Shown: positions 19,700 to 30,382, counted from the first letter of the stretch. The stretch is DNA of 64,000 nt from Cryptosporangium phraense (GCF_006912135.1 NZ_VIRS01000024.1:1-64000); one strand, 5' to 3'. Notes: a model not told the origin generated them from the sequence alone. Numbers and translations: made by a program.

Positions 19700-21130
19700 C
19701 CCCCGCATCCCGACACCCCGCACCCCAGCTCTCCGGCACCGCGCGTGCCCGCTGTCCTGAGCCCCCGCACCCTCGCGCTGAGCGCCTCCCGCTGTCCTGA
19801 GCCCCCGCACCCTGGCGCTGTGCGCCCCGGCGGCCCTGCGTCCCCGTGGTCCTGCGGTCCTGCGGTCCTGCGGTCCTGCGGTCCTGCGCGCCCCGCACCC
19901 CCGCGGCCCTTCGGTCCGGCGCCCCGCATCCCAGCCACTCCGGGACTGCGCCTCCGTGGCCCTGCGTCCCGCACCCCGGCGCTCCGGCGCCCCGGGGGCC
20001 GGGAGCAGGGGTCCGAAGCCACGCGCACCCCGGCAGGTGCCCGTCGCCCGCGCGCCGCCGCCCAGTGCTCCGCGGCACGTCTCGTGCTGCCCTGCGGCCA
20101 GGTGCCACCGTCCTGCCGCCCGGTGCTCAGTGCGCTGTGGCCCGATGCCCGATGCCCAGCACCCCGGCGCCCCGCGCCCTGTCGGCAGGTGCCCGGCGCC
20201 CGCGCGTTGGCGCCCAGTGGGCCGCGGCCCCGTCTCGCGCTGCCCTGCGGTCAGGTGCCCACCGTCGTGGTGCCTGGCGCCTGGCGCCTGGCGCAGCGCG
20301 GCCCGGAGCCCACTGCCCTGCGGTCCTGTGCCCGGTGCTCAGCACTCCTACGCCACCCCGGTGCCACGCGCCCCGGCGCCCTGTCGGCAGGGGTCCGGCG
20401 CCCGTTTGTCGGCGCCCAGTGGGCCGCGGCCCGTCTCGCGCTGCCCTGCGGTCAGGTGCCCACCGTCCTGTGGCTCGAGGCCCGGTGCCCGGTGCGCTGT
20501 GGCTCGGCGCCTGGTACGCCGCGGTCAGGCGGCCAACGCCCGCGGTCCGGTGCCCAGTGCCGGGCACCCCGGCGCCACGCGTCGCGGCACCCCGAAGCCA
20601 CGCGCCCCGTCGGCAGGGGCCGTCGCCCGCGCACCGCCGCCCAGTGGCCCGCGGCCCGTCGCCCGCTGGTCCGCTGGTCCGCTGCCCGCTGCCCGCTGCC
20701 CGCTGCCCACTGCCCGGCGGTCCGGTGTCCACTGCTCGGCGGCCTGGTGGCCGTGGGGCGGCTGGGCGCCGGGTCGTGGGCTCAGGTTTGCGTCGCCGGG
20801 CGGTCGGTGGTGGCTCCGTCGAGCGTCCGCCGGCCGCCGAGCGGCGGCTCGCAGCCCCGGACTGGCGCCTCCGGCCGCCGCGCAGTGGCCCGCGGCCCGT
20901 CGCCCGGTGTCCGGTGTCCGGGGGCTCGGTGCCTACCACCCGGCGGTCCGGTGCCTACCACCCGGCGGTCCGGTGCCTACCACCCGGCGGTCCAGTGCCC
21001 ACCGTCCGGCGGCTTGGCGGCCGCGGGGTGGCTGGGCGCCGGGCCGGTGGCCTCAGGTTTGCGTCGCCGGCGGTCGGTCGTGGCGCCCGTCGAGCGTCCG
21101 CCGACCGCCGAGCGGCGGCGCCCGCCCATG
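19700..21130. repeat. GC-rich array of diverged direct repeats
   Basis: Gene-free field between the converging relA and cyclophilin genes. A unit containing GTCGGCAGG and GCGCCCAGTGGGCCGCGGCCC recurs at about 20035, 20177, 20379 and 20605. The 20177 and 20379 copies are 202 bp apart and nearly identical over about 90 bp. A second pair, 20735-20856 and 21006-21127 (271-bp offset), shares TCAGGTTTGCGTCGCCGG. Shorter arrays such as GCGGTCCT and GCGCCTG runs are embedded. Open frames exist in many phases but look like no protein family. Confidence 0.7.
20931..21018. repeat. 22-bp tandem repeat, four copies
   Basis: Units start at 20931, 20953, 20975 and 20997. The first three are identical over GCCTACCACCCGGCGGTCC and the fourth is diverged. 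There are no spacers, so it is not a CRISPR array. Confidence 0.85.
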
Positions 21131-21290
21131 CGGCGGCGCCCGCCCATGCACCGGCGCCTCCGCCCGCCGCCTGGCTCCCGGCGCCCGGCCCCCGGCGCCC
21201 GGCCCCGGCGCCCGGGCCCCGACAAATCCGCCCCACGAAACGCAAGAAGCCCACCCCCATCCCAGGGGGCGGGCCTCCGCGTCGAATGAA

Positions 21291-22109
21291 CTAGCTCGCC
21301 GCCGGCGACACCGTCAGCGTCGTGATGTTCACGGCCTGCTTGGGCTTCCCGTCGCTCGGGTTGCTCGGATCCGCCGGCGTCACGCCCTTCGCGGCGGCGG
21401 CGGTGATCAGATCCAGCCCCTTCGTCACCTTGCCCACGACCGTGTACTCCGCGGGCAGCGACCCCTCTTCGATGTCCTTGTAGACGATGAAGAACTGCGA
21501 GCCGACCGAGATCGCCTCGGAGCTCTTCGCCATCGCGATCGTGCCGGCCGGGTACGGCGGGTGCTGGTTCGTCGGCAGGTTCTCGGTGCCGAACCGGTAC
21601 GCCGGGCCGCCGGTGCCATCGCCGAACGGGTCGCCGCACTGCAGCACGAAGATTCCCGTCGTGACCAGCCGGTGGCACGACGTCTTGTCGTAGAACTTCT
21701 TGCCGGCCAGGTAAGTGAGGCTGTTGCTCGTGCACGGCGCGGCGGCCTGGTCGAGCGTGAAGTCGATCTGGCCGATGTTCGTCGTCATCGTCACCGTGCG
21801 GGTACCGGTGTCGGGGATGTTCGACGTCGGCGGCAGGCCGACGTCCTTCACCTTGCCGGTGCTCGCGTCGGCCTTCTGGTACGTGCACTTGGGGCCGGAC
21901 GCGGCCTCGGTGGTCTTGGTGTCCTTCTTGTCGTCGCCGCCCAGGTTGGCGACGAGGAAGCCCACGCCGACCACGACGAGGAGCAGCGCGATGCCCGCAC
22001 CCACGGCGGCCTGGGTCTGTCGCCGGCGCTTCGCCTGTGCGGCCCGCCGGGCCATCTGCCGTTCGAGCTTCGCGCGGGCCAGCTGCCGCTGGCGATCCTT
22101 CGTCGGCAC
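21291..22109 (-). CDS. Membrane-anchored cyclophilin-type peptidyl-prolyl isomerase
   Basis: 272 residues. A basic N-terminus is followed by one membrane helix (about 35-54), a linker and an extracytoplasmic cyclophilin domain from about residue 105. FYDKTSCHRLV, FVLQCGDPFGDGTGGP and GSQFFIVYKD are recognisable. It should catalyse proline isomerisation during folding of exported proteins. The M. tuberculosis gene beside relA (Rv2582, ppiB) is the positional counterpart. The start is GTG at 22109 with a GGAGAG ribosome-binding site. Confidence 0.93.
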   Translation of the reverse strand: MPTKDRQRQLARAKLERQMARRAAQAKRRRQTQAAVGAGIALLLVVVGVGFLVANLGGDDKKDTKTTEAASGPKCTYQKADASTGKVKDVGLPPTSNIPDTGTRTVTMTTNIGQIDFTLDQAAAPCTSNSLTYLAGKKFYDKTSCHRLVTTGIFVLQCGDPFGDGTGGPAYRFGTENLPTNQHPPYPAGTIAMAKSSEAISVGSQFFIVYKDIEEGSLPAEYTVVGKVTKGLDLITAAAAKGVTPADPSNPSDGKPKQAVNITTLTVSPAAS

Positions 22110-22127
22110 TACGTGCTCTCCTGTCAG

Positions 22128-22155
22128 GGCATACGTCGATCGGGGCTTCCGTCAA
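22128..22155 (-). promoter_or_regulatory. Promoter of the cyclophilin gene
   Basis: On the minus strand TTGACG (22155-22150) and TATGCC (22133-22128) are 16 nt apart, the -10 ending 18 nt before the GTG. This is one of the few -35/-10 pairs visible in the window. Confidence 0.45.
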
Positions 22156-22294
22156 GTGCGGCCGAGTGTACGGCGCCTGCCTGGGAGAGAGGCCGACACC
22201 CTCTACACCCGTGCCGTTCCGTTATCGAGAGCGGGTCAGCCCGAACCTCGCCGCCACCACGGAAACGCGGTCGGAGTCGAGACAGCCCTATCGG

Positions 22295-22300
22295 TAGGCT
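22295..22300 (+). promoter_or_regulatory. Candidate -10 box of the MBL-hisS-aspS operon
   Basis: TAGGCT, 33 nt before the GTG of the hydrolase. GAGAGAGGA serves as ribosome-binding site. Confidence 0.4.
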
Positions 22301-22333
22301 GGGGAAAACGTTCCGTGAAGAGAGAGGACACCC

Positions 22334-23017
22334 GTGCTCATCGCCGGATTCCCGGCCCCCGCGCTCGGCACGAACTGCTGGGTCGTCGCCCCCGCGGCCG
22401 GCGAGCAGTGCGTGATCATCGACCCGGGGATCGGTGTGGTCGACCAACTCGACGACCTCCTGGCGAAGCACCGGCTGCATCCGGCCGCCGTGATCCTCAC
22501 CCACGGTCACATCGACCACACGTTCTCGGTCGCTCCGGTGTGCGGGGCCAAGGACATCCCCGCGTACATCCACCCGGCCGACGCCGACCAGCTCGCCGAC
22601 CCGTGGTCCTACATCGGCGCCCCCAAGGGCACCCCGATGTTCGGCCTCGAGTACACCGAGCCCAGCGATGTCAAAGCGCTGAAAGACGGCGAAACGCTCG
22701 AACTTGCCGGAGTAACCCTGAGAACCACGCTCGCCCCCGGCCACACCCCCGGCTCGCTGGTCTTCGGCGTCGAGACCCCCGACGCCCCCGTGCTGTTCTC
22801 CGGCGACCTGCTGTTCGCCGGCTCCATCGGCCGGGTCGACCTGCCCGGCGGCAGCGCCCAGGACATGCTCACGTCCCTGAAGAAAGTGGTCCTGCCGATG
22901 GACGACGCCACGGTCGTCAAACCCGGCCACGGGCCCGACACCACGATCGCGCGCGAGCGCGCCACGAACCCCTACCTGCTGCAAGTCGCTGAAGACCTTC
23001 CGAGGACCGGCCTGTGA
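22334..23017 (+). CDS. Metallo-beta-lactamase-fold hydrolase (glyoxalase II-like)
   Basis: 227 residues. The metal-binding motif HGHIDH is at residues 57-62, with further ligands in APGHTPGS and [13 protein letters not shown] and near KPGHGPDT. The fold is that of hydroxyacylglutathione hydrolases, but actinobacteria generally lack glutathione, so the thioester substrate is unknown. The positional counterpart in M. tuberculosis is Rv2581c. The stop overlaps hisS. Confidence 0.88.
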   Translation: MLIAGFPAPALGTNCWVVAPAAGEQCVIIDPGIGVVDQLDDLLAKHRLHPAAVILTHGHIDHTFSVAPVCGAKDIPAYIHPADADQLADPWSYIGAPKGTPMFGLEYTEPSDVKALKDGETLELAGVTLRTTLAPGHTPGSLVFGVETPDAPVLFSGDLLFAGSIGRVDLPGGSAQDMLTSLKKVVLPMDDATVVKPGHGPDTTIARERATNPYLLQVAEDLPRTGL

Positions 23018-24273
23018 CCACCTTTACCGCTCCGAAGGGGACGTTCGACACGCTCCCGCCCGAGTCGGCGACGTTCCTCGCGGTCCGCGACGCGCTGACC
23101 GCCCCGCTCCGGGCGGCCGGCTACGGCTACATCGAGACGCCGGTCTTCGAGGACACCGCGCTGTTCGCCCGGGGCGTCGGCGAGTCGACGGACGTCGTCA
23201 GCAAGGAGATGTACACGTTCGACGACCGCGGCGGACGGTCGCTGACGCTGCGCCCGGAGCTGACCGCGGGCGTGATGCGCGCGTTCATCGAACACAAGCT
23301 GTACGCCGGGCAGCTGCCGGTGAAGCTCTACGCGGTCGGGTCGAACTTCCGGTACGAGCGGCCGCAGGCCGGTCGGTACCGGCACTTCACCCAGGTCGAC
23401 ATGGAGGCCCTCGGGGTCGACGACCCGGCTCTGGACGCCGAGGTCGTCCAGCTCGCCGTCGCCGGCTTTCGCGCGATCAAGCTGGAAAACTTCGAACTCC
23501 AGCTGACGTCCCTGGGCGACGCGAACTGCCGGCCCCAGTACCGGGAGAAGCTCCAGAGCTTCCTGGCCGGCCTCGACCTCGACGAGGAGACCCGCCGCCG
23601 GGCCGCGATCAACCCGCTCCGCGTGCTCGACGACAAGCGTCCCGAGGTGGCGAAGCAGCTCACCGACGCGCCGCTGATGGTCGACCACCTGTGCGACGAC
23701 TGCCGGAAGCACTACGACGAGGTCCGCGAACACCTCCGCGACCTCGGTGTGCAGTGGGTGGAGGCCCCGCGGCTCGTCCGCGGCCTCGACTACTACACGA
23801 AGACGACGTTCGAGCTCGTCCACAACGGGCTCGGCGCGCAGTCGGCGATCGGCGGCGGCGGCCGCTACGACGGGCTCTCGAAGGAGCTCGGCGGCCCGGA
23901 CGTCTCCGGCATCGGCTACGCGGTCGGCGTCGACCGGACGCTGCTCGCGCTGCGCGCCGAAGGCCTGATCGGCGACCCGCCGGCCAGGGTCCAGGCGTTC
24001 GTGGTGCCGCTCGGCGACGAAGCCCGCCGCCGGGGCCTGCAGATCGTCACCGACCTGCGGGCCGCGCAGATCCCGGCCGACCTGAGCTACGGCGGCAAGG
24101 GCCTCAAGGGCGCGATGAAGGCCGCCGACCGCTCGGGAGCCAGGTACGCCGTCGTCATCGGCGACCGCGACCTGGCCGACGGCACCGCCCAGCTCAAAGA
24201 CCTGACCACGTCCGACCAGCGGGCCGTCCCGCTGACCGACCTCACCCGTACCGTCAAGGAGCTCCTCTCGTGA
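23014..24273 (+). CDS. hisS: Histidine-tRNA ligase
   Basis: 419-residue class II synthetase. Motif 2 [18 protein letters not shown], the histidine-specific [14 protein letters not shown] and motif 3-region GGGGRYDGL are all present. A C-terminal anticodon-binding domain covers about the last 90 residues. GTG overlaps the upstream stop and the 3' end overlaps aspS. Confidence 0.96.
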   Translation: MTTFTAPKGTFDTLPPESATFLAVRDALTAPLRAAGYGYIETPVFEDTALFARGVGESTDVVSKEMYTFDDRGGRSLTLRPELTAGVMRAFIEHKLYAGQLPVKLYAVGSNFRYERPQAGRYRHFTQVDMEALGVDDPALDAEVVQLAVAGFRAIKLENFELQLTSLGDANCRPQYREKLQSFLAGLDLDEETRRRAAINPLRVLDDKRPEVAKQLTDAPLMVDHLCDDCRKHYDEVREHLRDLGVQWVEAPRLVRGLDYYTKTTFELVHNGLGAQSAIGGGGRYDGLSKELGGPDVSGIGYAVGVDRTLLALRAEGLIGDPPARVQAFVVPLGDEARRRGLQIVTDLRAAQIPADLSYGGKGLKGAMKAADRSGARYAVVIGDRDLADGTAQLKDLTTSDQRAVPLTDLTRTVKELLS

Positions 24274-26039
24274 CCGCCTACCGCACCCACCAGGCCGGCA
24301 CCCTGCGTGCCGAGCACGCGGGGCAGACCGTCACCCTCGCCGGCTGGGTGGCCCGCCGGCGCGACCACGGCGGCGTCATCTTCGTCGACCTCCGGGACGC
24401 GTCCGGCTACGTGCAGGTCGTCCTCCGCGAGGAGGAGGGCCACGCCCTCCGGGCCGAGTACTGCATCAAGATCGACGGTGAGGTCCGCCTTCGCCCGGAG
24501 GGCAACGAGAACCCCGAACTCCCCACCGGAGCGGTCGAGGTCGTCGCGCAGAACCTGACCGTCCTCTCGGAGGCCGCCCCGCTGCCGTTCCCGATCGACG
24601 GGCAGGCCGCCGGCGAGGTCGGCGAGGAGGCCCGGCTCAAGTACCGCTACCTCGACCTGCGCCGGGCCCATCAGGCCGCCGCGCTCCGGCTGCGCAGCCA
24701 GGTCAGCGCGATCGCCCGCCGGGTGCTCGGCGAGCAGGAGTTCGTCGAGATCGAGACGCCGACGCTCACCCGCTCGACGCCCGAGGGCGCCCGCGACTTC
24801 CTGGTGCCCGCGCGCCTGCAGCCGGGCTCCTGGTACGCGTTGCCCCAGTCGCCGCAGCTGTTCAAGCAGCTGCTGATGGTGGCCGGGATGGAGCGGTACT
24901 ACCAGATCGCCCGCTGCTACCGGGACGAGGACTTCCGCGCCGACCGGCAGCCGGAGTTCACCCAGCTCGACATCGAGATGTCGTTCGTGACCCAGGACGA
25001 CGTCATCGCGGTCGGCGAGGCCGTGGTGTCGGCGATCTGGCGCGAGGTGGCCGGGTACGAGATCCCGCTCCCGCTGCCGCGCCTCACCTACGCCGAGGCG
25101 ATGACCCGCTACGGCTCCGACAAGCCCGACGTGCGGTTCGGCAACGAACTCGTCGATCTCACGTCCTACTTCGAAGGGACGACGTTCCGGGTCTTCCAGG
25201 CCGCTCACGTCGGCGCGGTCGTCATGCCCGGCGGCGCCGCGCAGACCCGCAAGGAGCTCGACGGCTGGCAGGAGTGGGCCAAGGCCCGGGGCGCCCGGGG
25301 CCTCGCGTACGTGCTGTTCGACGCCGACACCGGCGAAGCCAAGGGCCCGGTGGCCAAGAACCTGTCCGAGGAGCACCTCCAAGGGCTGGCCGACGCGGTC
25401 GGCGCCAAGCCCGGCGACGCGGTGTTCTTCGGCGCCGGCGAGCGCCACTCCACGCTCGAACTCCTCGGCGCGGCCCGGCTCGAGATCGGCCGCCGCGGCG
25501 GCCTGATCGACGAGTCCCGCTGGGAGTTCCTGTGGGTCGTCGACGCGCCGATGTTCGAGCCGGTCGGCGGCGGCGAGATCGGCGTCGAGGGGGCCTCGGG
25601 CGCCTGGACGGCCGTGCACCACCCGTTCACCAGCCCGAACGCCGACTGGATCGACCGCTTCGAGCAGTCGCCGGGCGAGGCCCTGGCCTGGGCCTACGAC
25701 ATCGTGCTCAACGGCAACGAGATCGGCGGCGGCTCGATCCGTATCCACGACCGGTCGGTGCAGGAGCGCGTCTTCCAGGTTCTCGGGCTGTCCGAGGAGG
25801 ACCAGCAGAGCAAGTTCGGCTTCCTGCTCGAGGCGTTCAAGTACGGCGCCCCGCCGCACGGCGGCATCGCGCTCGGCTGGGACCGCCTCTGCGCGCTGCT
25901 GGCCGGCGTCGAGTCGATCCGTGACGTCATCGCGTTCCCGAAGATGGGTTCCGGCCAGGACCCGCTGACCGGAGCGCCGGCGCCGATCTCCGCGCGTCAG
26001 CGCAAGGAAGCGGGCGTGGACGCCAAGCCGAAGGAGTGA
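24270..26039 (+). CDS. aspS: Aspartate-tRNA ligase, probably non-discriminating (Asp/Asn)
   Basis: 589-residue bacterial-type class II synthetase. An N-terminal OB anticodon domain is followed by a catalytic core with motif 2 [19 protein letters not shown], the bacterial insertion domain, and motif 3 [11 protein letters not shown]33 in [10 protein letters not shown] is the residue found in characterised non-discriminating enzymes, where discriminating E. coli AspRS has Leu. Asn-tRNA would then be made by GatCAB; that is inference. GTG overlaps hisS. The last 43 nt overlap the convergent MMPL gene. Confidence 0.95.
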   Translation: MTAYRTHQAGTLRAEHAGQTVTLAGWVARRRDHGGVIFVDLRDASGYVQVVLREEEGHALRAEYCIKIDGEVRLRPEGNENPELPTGAVEVVAQNLTVLSEAAPLPFPIDGQAAGEVGEEARLKYRYLDLRRAHQAAALRLRSQVSAIARRVLGEQEFVEIETPTLTRSTPEGARDFLVPARLQPGSWYALPQSPQLFKQLLMVAGMERYYQIARCYRDEDFRADRQPEFTQLDIEMSFVTQDDVIAVGEAVVSAIWREVAGYEIPLPLPRLTYAEAMTRYGSDKPDVRFGNELVDLTSYFEGTTFRVFQAAHVGAVVMPGGAAQTRKELDGWQEWAKARGARGLAYVLFDADTGEAKGPVAKNLSEEHLQGLADAVGAKPGDAVFFGAGERHSTLELLGAARLEIGRRGGLIDESRWEFLWVVDAPMFEPVGGGEIGVEGASGAWTAVHHPFTSPNADWIDRFEQSPGEALAWAYDIVLNGNEIGGGSIRIHDRSVQERVFQVLGLSEEDQQSKFGFLLEAFKYGAPPHGGIALGWDRLCALLAGVESIRDVIAFPKMGSGQDPLTGAPAPISARQRKEAGVDAKPKE

Positions 26040-28177
26040 GGCTCGGAGGCGCCGCCGACCGGCGGCGCCTCCCGCAGCCCGTACCGCTCGTGCAGACGGC
26101 GCAGCGGTGCCGGCGCCCACCAGTTCGCCTCGCCGAGCAGCGCCATCGCCGCCGGCACGAGCAGGCACCGCACCAGCGTGGCGTCGACGGCGACCGCGAT
26201 CGCCATCGCGACGCCCAGCTCCTTGATCGCGAGCATCCGCCCGGCCGCGAACCCGGCGAACACGATGATCATCAGCAGCGCCGCCGACGTGATGATCTTC
26301 CCGGAGCGCTGCAGGCCGATCTCGACGGCCCGGTCGGTCGGCAGCCCGGCGTCGCGCAGCTCCTTGATCCGGGACAGCAGGAACACCTCGTAGTCCATCG
26401 AGAGCCCGAACGCGAAGCAGAACACCAGCACCGGGACGAACGGCTCGAGGCCACCGGTCGGGGTGAAGCCCAGGTACTCGTGCAGGTGGCCGTCCTGGAA
26501 GATCAGCTTCAGCGCGCCGAACGAGGCCCCCAGCGACAGCACGTTCATCACCAGCGCCTTGACCGGCACCAGGATCGAGCCGGTCATCGCGAACAGCAGC
26601 ACGAACGTCGCCACGACCATCAGCGTCAGCGCCCACGGCGCGTACTGGCGCACCTCGGCCAGGAAATCGACGAGCACCGCCGTGTCGCCGGTGACCCAGA
26701 TCTGGAACGGCGGCCGGTCGGCGCGGATCGACCCGACCAACTCGCGGCCGATCCGGTCGTGGTCGCTCGGTCGCGGCGACAGGTCGATGCTCGACAGGCC
26801 CTCGGTGACCTGCACCGGTACGCCGATCCGGGCGACCCGCGGATCGTCCTTCAGCGACGCCGCCCAGACCGCCAGCTCGAACTGGCTCGTGTTGGCCACG
26901 ACCGTGATCGGCGGCGCGCCCTGACCGGGGAAGCGCTCGGCGGTCACCTCGGCGAACTGCCGGGCCTCGAACCCCGACGGCAGCACGGCCGCGCTGCTGT
27001 TCACGAACCGCACCGACGCGAACGGGATCCCGGCCGCGGCCAGCAGCACGACCAGCAGCAGCGTCGCGAGCAGCGGCCGCCGCCGGGTCAGGCGCGCCAG
27101 CCGGGCGAACGTCCCGTCGTCGCTCGGCCGCTCCGGGCGGTGCCGCCCGACCCCGACCCGCCGGGCGCTGAGCCCGAGCAGCGCCGGAACCAGCGTGACG
27201 CCCGCCAGCAGCGCGAACAGCACGACGCCGACGCCGGCCGATCCGATCCCGCGGAAGATCGGGCTGGGGAAGACGAACAGCCCGGCCAGCGACAGCGCGA
27301 CCGTCAGCGCCGAGAACGTGATCGTCCGGCCGGCGACCGCGACCGTCCGCTCCACCGCGTCGGGGATCGTCCGCGTGGCGTACCGCTCCTCGCGGAAGCG
27401 GTTGACCATCAGCAGCGCGTAGTCGATCGAGAGCCCGAGGGCCAGCACCGTGCTGACCGAGAGCACGTTCGGGTCGAGGTCCATCAGCCGGAGCAGGCCG
27501 AGCATCACGAGCAGGCCGCAGGCGATCGAGGCCAGCGCGCCGACGATCGGGATCCCGGCCGCGACCGCCCCGCCGAAGATCACGACCATCGCGATCAGCG
27601 TGATCGGCAGCGCGATGACCTCGCCTTTCTCGGTGTCGGCCCGCGTCTGCTCGTTGATCTGCCGCTGCAGCAGAGCCGGTCCGCCGACGGTCACCCGCGC
27701 GCCGGGGACCTCGTCCGCGATGCGGTGCAGGCGGTCCGAGACCGCTTGTTCGACGGCGTGCTGCCGGTCGATCGGCAGATCCCTTCTCAGATCGACGACG
27801 ACCAGCAGCGCGTTCCCGTCGGTGGAGACGAGGGGCGCTCGCGCCGCGTCCGGGAGTTGCGCTGCGTACGGGTCGAGCACCCGGCCGACGCCGTCGATCT
27901 GGACGAGGTCGTCCTGCGCGGCGGTGACGGCCGGCTCGAGCCCGGCCGGGCCGCGACCGCCGTCGACGACCGCCGAGACGCGGCCGCCGTATTCGGACAT
28001 CTCCGCGAGCAGGGTCGCGGCCCGGACCGACTCCATCGATTCGGACGCCTGCTGCCCGCCGCCGAGCCGATCGGTGACGCGCCCGGTGCAGGCGATCCCG
28101 GCGACGAAGACCAGCAGCCAGAGCACGACCACCGTTCGGCGACGCCGGTAGCAGAACCGGCCCAGGCGTGCGAACAC
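25997..28177 (-). CDS. MMPL-family RND transporter
   Basis: 726 residues with two MMPL modules. Each has a membrane helix, an extracytoplasmic domain and a bundle of helices. [15 protein letters not shown] and [14 protein letters not shown] are the paired helix-4 motifs with the proton-relay Asp-Tyr. It probably exports lipids or hydrophobic compounds; the substrate cannot be read from sequence. It reads toward aspS and their 3' ends overlap by 43 nt. A palindrome lies 33 nt before the start. Confidence 0.9.
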   Translation of the reverse strand: MFARLGRFCYRRRRTVVVLWLLVFVAGIACTGRVTDRLGGGQQASESMESVRAATLLAEMSEYGGRVSAVVDGGRGPAGLEPAVTAAQDDLVQIDGVGRVLDPYAAQLPDAARAPLVSTDGNALLVVVDLRRDLPIDRQHAVEQAVSDRLHRIADEVPGARVTVGGPALLQRQINEQTRADTEKGEVIALPITLIAMVVIFGGAVAAGIPIVGALASIACGLLVMLGLLRLMDLDPNVLSVSTVLALGLSIDYALLMVNRFREERYATRTIPDAVERTVAVAGRTITFSALTVALSLAGLFVFPSPIFRGIGSAGVGVVLFALLAGVTLVPALLGLSARRVGVGRHRPERPSDDGTFARLARLTRRRPLLATLLLVVLLAAAGIPFASVRFVNSSAAVLPSGFEARQFAEVTAERFPGQGAPPITVVANTSQFELAVWAASLKDDPRVARIGVPVQVTEGLSSIDLSPRPSDHDRIGRELVGSIRADRPPFQIWVTGDTAVLVDFLAEVRQYAPWALTLMVVATFVLLFAMTGSILVPVKALVMNVLSLGASFGALKLIFQDGHLHEYLGFTPTGGLEPFVPVLVFCFAFGLSMDYEVFLLSRIKELRDAGLPTDRAVEIGLQRSGKIITSAALLMIIVFAGFAAGRMLAIKELGVAMAIAVAVDATLVRCLLVPAAMALLGEANWWAPAPLRRLHERYGLREAPPVGGASEPHSFGLASTPASLR

Positions 28178-28209
28178 GTTCCGTTCTCCGGCGGACTGAG
28201 GCGACGTTG

Positions 28210-28223
28210 CCAGTGTTCACTGG
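28210..28223. promoter_or_regulatory. Palindromic operator candidate CCAGTGTTCACTGG
   Basis: Perfect 14-bp palindrome in the divergent gap between the MMPL gene and rarA, 33 nt before the MMPL start. The half-site resembles TetR-family operators of the AGTGAACACT type, which often control exporters. No TetR gene is in the window. Confidence 0.45.
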
Positions 28224-28278
28224 TGAGGCAGACGGTACGCCACATTCGACGTCCGGTCCGGTTGTCGGTGGGGCTCAG

Positions 28279-28284
28279 TAGGGT
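28279..28284 (+). promoter_or_regulatory. -10 box TAGGGT, leaderless rarA start
   Basis: TAGGGT ends 6 nt before the rarA GTG and no ribosome-binding site is present. Confidence 0.5.
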
Positions 28285-28290
28285 CGGGGC

Positions 28291-29892
28291 GTGGAAAGTT
28301 TGTTCGACGAGATCGACGAGCCGGTGGCTCCGGCGCGCGAGGAGCGGGTCGATCCGTACGCGCCGCTGGCGGTGCGGATGCGGCCGCGAACGCTGGACGA
28401 GCTCGTCGGGCAGCGGCATCTGCTGGGGCCCGGGTCGCCGCTGCGCCGGCTGGTCGAGGGCGACGCGCCGCTGTCGGTGATTCTGTGGGGGCCGCCGGGG
28501 GCCGGTAAGACGACGATCGCGCACCTGGTCTCGCGGGCCACGTCGCGGCGGTTCGTCGCGCTCTCGGCGTTGTCGGCCGGGGTGAAGGACGTGCGTGCGG
28601 TGATCGAGCAGGCGAAGCTCGAGCGGCGTCGCGGCGTGTACACGGTGCTGTTCGTCGACGAGGTGCACCGGTTCTCGAAGACGCAGCAGGATTCGCTGCT
28701 GGCCGCGGTGGAAGACCGCACGGTGACGCTGGTGGCCGCGACCACCGAGAACCCGTCGTTCTCGGTGGTGTCGCCGCTGCTCTCGCGATCTCTGCTGCTC
28801 ACGCTCCAGCCGCTCGACGGGGAAGACATCCGGGCGCTGCTGCGGCGCGCGGTCGCCGACGACCGCGGCCTGCGCGGCCGGGTCCGGCTCGCCCCCGAGG
28901 CGGAGGAGCACCTCGTCCGCCTGGCCGCCGGCGACGCCCGGCGCTCCCTGACCGCGCTCGAGGCCGCCGCCGACGCGGCCCTGGCCGCCGCCGCCCGCGA
29001 CACCGCGCCCGCCTCAGATGCGCCCGCCTCCGACGCGCCCGCCTCAGATGTGCCCGCTTCCGGTGTGCCCGCTTCCGGCGTGGCCGCTTCCGGCGTGGCC
29101 GCTTCCGGCGTGGCCGCCTCCGGCGTGCCCGCCTCGGCCGGGCCCGAGGCGGCGGCGGCTCCGGGCGGGGCGGACGCCGGGCCGCAGGAGGCAGCAGCGG
29201 GTCCTGCACTCACCGCTGGCGACAGCCGCTCGGCGTCGAAAAAAGAACGCGCGGTACTGATCGACCTGCAGACGGCTGAGGCGGCGGTCGATACGGCCGC
29301 GGTCCGCTACGACCGCGACGGAGACGCGCACTACGACGTCACCAGCGCGTTCATCAAAAGCATGCGCGGGTCCGACGTCGACGCGGCGCTGCACTGGCTG
29401 GCGCGGATGCTCACCGCGGGCGAAGACCCGCGGTTCATCGCGCGCCGGCTGGTGATCTTCGCCAGCGAAGACGTCGGGATGGCCGACCCGACCGCGCTGC
29501 TGACCGCGGTCGCGGCCGCGCAGACGATCCAGCTGATCGGCCTGCCCGAAGGGCAGCTGACGCTGGCCCACGCGGTCGTGCACCTGGCGACCGCGCCGAA
29601 GTCCAACGCGGTGACGACCGCGATCGGCGCGGCCCTGGGCGACATCACGGCCGGGAAGACCGGGGGAGTGCCGACCGCGCTGCGGGACGCGCACTACCCG
29701 GGCGCGAAGACGCTCGGTCACGGGGCCGGCTACCGGTACCCGCACGACGACCCGGCCGGTGTGGTGGCCCAGCAGTACGCGCCGGACGAACTCGTCGGCC
29801 GCGACTACTACCATCCGACCCGCCGCGGGGCCGAACGCGCGGTGGCCGAACGCCTCGAGAGATTGCGCGCGGCGATCCGGGGTAGGGGCTGA
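28291..29892 (+). CDS. rarA: Replication-associated recombination protein A (AAA+ ATPase)
   Basis: 533-residue RarA/MgsA/WRNIP1-family clamp-loader-like ATPase acting at stalled forks. Walker A GPPGAGKT lies at 67-74, DEVH at 123-126, and sensor 1 TTENPSF near 151-157. The C-terminal MgsA tetramerisation region ([15 protein letters not shown]) is intact. An unusual Ala/Pro/Ser-rich insertion occupies about 236-312 between the lid and C-terminal domains, including nine pentapeptide repeats of the ASDAP/ASGVA type at 238-283. Leaderless GTG start. Confidence 0.93.
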   Translation: MESLFDEIDEPVAPAREERVDPYAPLAVRMRPRTLDELVGQRHLLGPGSPLRRLVEGDAPLSVILWGPPGAGKTTIAHLVSRATSRRFVALSALSAGVKDVRAVIEQAKLERRRGVYTVLFVDEVHRFSKTQQDSLLAAVEDRTVTLVAATTENPSFSVVSPLLSRSLLLTLQPLDGEDIRALLRRAVADDRGLRGRVRLAPEAEEHLVRLAAGDARRSLTALEAAADAALAAAARDTAPASDAPASDAPASDVPASGVPASGVAASGVAASGVAASGVPASAGPEAAAAPGGADAGPQEAAAGPALTAGDSRSASKKERAVLIDLQTAEAAVDTAAVRYDRDGDAHYDVTSAFIKSMRGSDVDAALHWLARMLTAGEDPRFIARRLVIFASEDVGMADPTALLTAVAAAQTIQLIGLPEGQLTLAHAVVHLATAPKSNAVTTAIGAALGDITAGKTGGVPTALRDAHYPGAKTLGHGAGYRYPHDDPAGVVAQQYAPDELVGRDYYHPTRRGAERAVAERLERLRAAIRGRG

Positions 29893-29956
29893 CACGCGGT
29901 GATCACCGCAGGCGGTAGGGTCGACGCCTAGCCCACTCAACCAAGGAGACTCGCCG

Positions 29957-30382
29957 GTGTCTCTCGGCGGAATCGCGGCCATCATCGCCGCCGTCGCGTT
30001 CGTGCTTCTGGTCGGTGCGCTCGCCGTACCGTTGATCAAGCTCGGCCGCACGGTCGACGCGGCCACCAAGGCCATCACCGACATCACCGAGCAGGCGGTG
30101 CCGATCCTGGCCAGCGCCCACGTCACGGTCGACGGGGTCAACCAGACGCTGGGCGGGGTGAACCAGCAGCTCGACAAGGTCGACACGCTGACCGACCACG
30201 TGTCCGCGGTGACCGGCAGCATCGCCCAGGTGACGACGCTGTTCGGCGCGACGGTGTCCGGTCCGCTGGTGAAGGCCGCGGCGTTCAGCTACGGCATCCG
30301 GTCGGCGATCCGGGCCCGGCGCGCGACCGAGGTCGAGCGCGAGGTCCGTGACGAGCTCAAGAAGCGGCGGAAGGGCGCCTGA
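29957..30382 (+). CDS. DUF948-family membrane-anchored protein
   Basis: 141 residues with an N-terminal membrane helix (about 5-27). A long amphipathic helical region with heptad-like spacing follows (VDAATKAITDITEQ, VNQTLGGVNQQLDKV), then a basic C-terminus. This matches the DUF948 family, usually next to alaS in actinobacteria. Function unknown. GTG with AAGGAGA upstream. The stop and the next ATG share one base (TGATG). Confidence 0.85.
   Translation: MSLGGIAAIIAAVAFVLLVGALAVPLIKLGRTVDAATKAITDITEQAVPILASAHVTVDGVNQTLGGVNQQLDKVDTLTDHVSAVTGSIAQVTTLFGATVSGPLVKAAAFSYGIRSAIRARRATEVEREVRDELKKRRKGA

Noticed and set aside
20931-21018. Tandem 22-bp repeat considered as CRISPR
   Set aside because: Units are contiguous with no unique spacers and no cas genes are present.
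19956-22415. An 819-codon open frame on the plus strand across the repeat field and antisense to the cyclophilin gene
   Set aside because: Its peptide is Pro/Arg/Ala repeat with no domain, it runs through a real gene on the other strand, and comparable frames are open in other phases. Composition explains it.
24087-28220. A 1377-codon minus-strand frame covering hisS, aspS and the MMPL gene
   Set aside because: Arg/Gly/Ala-rich shadow frame; the overlapped genes are clear conserved families.
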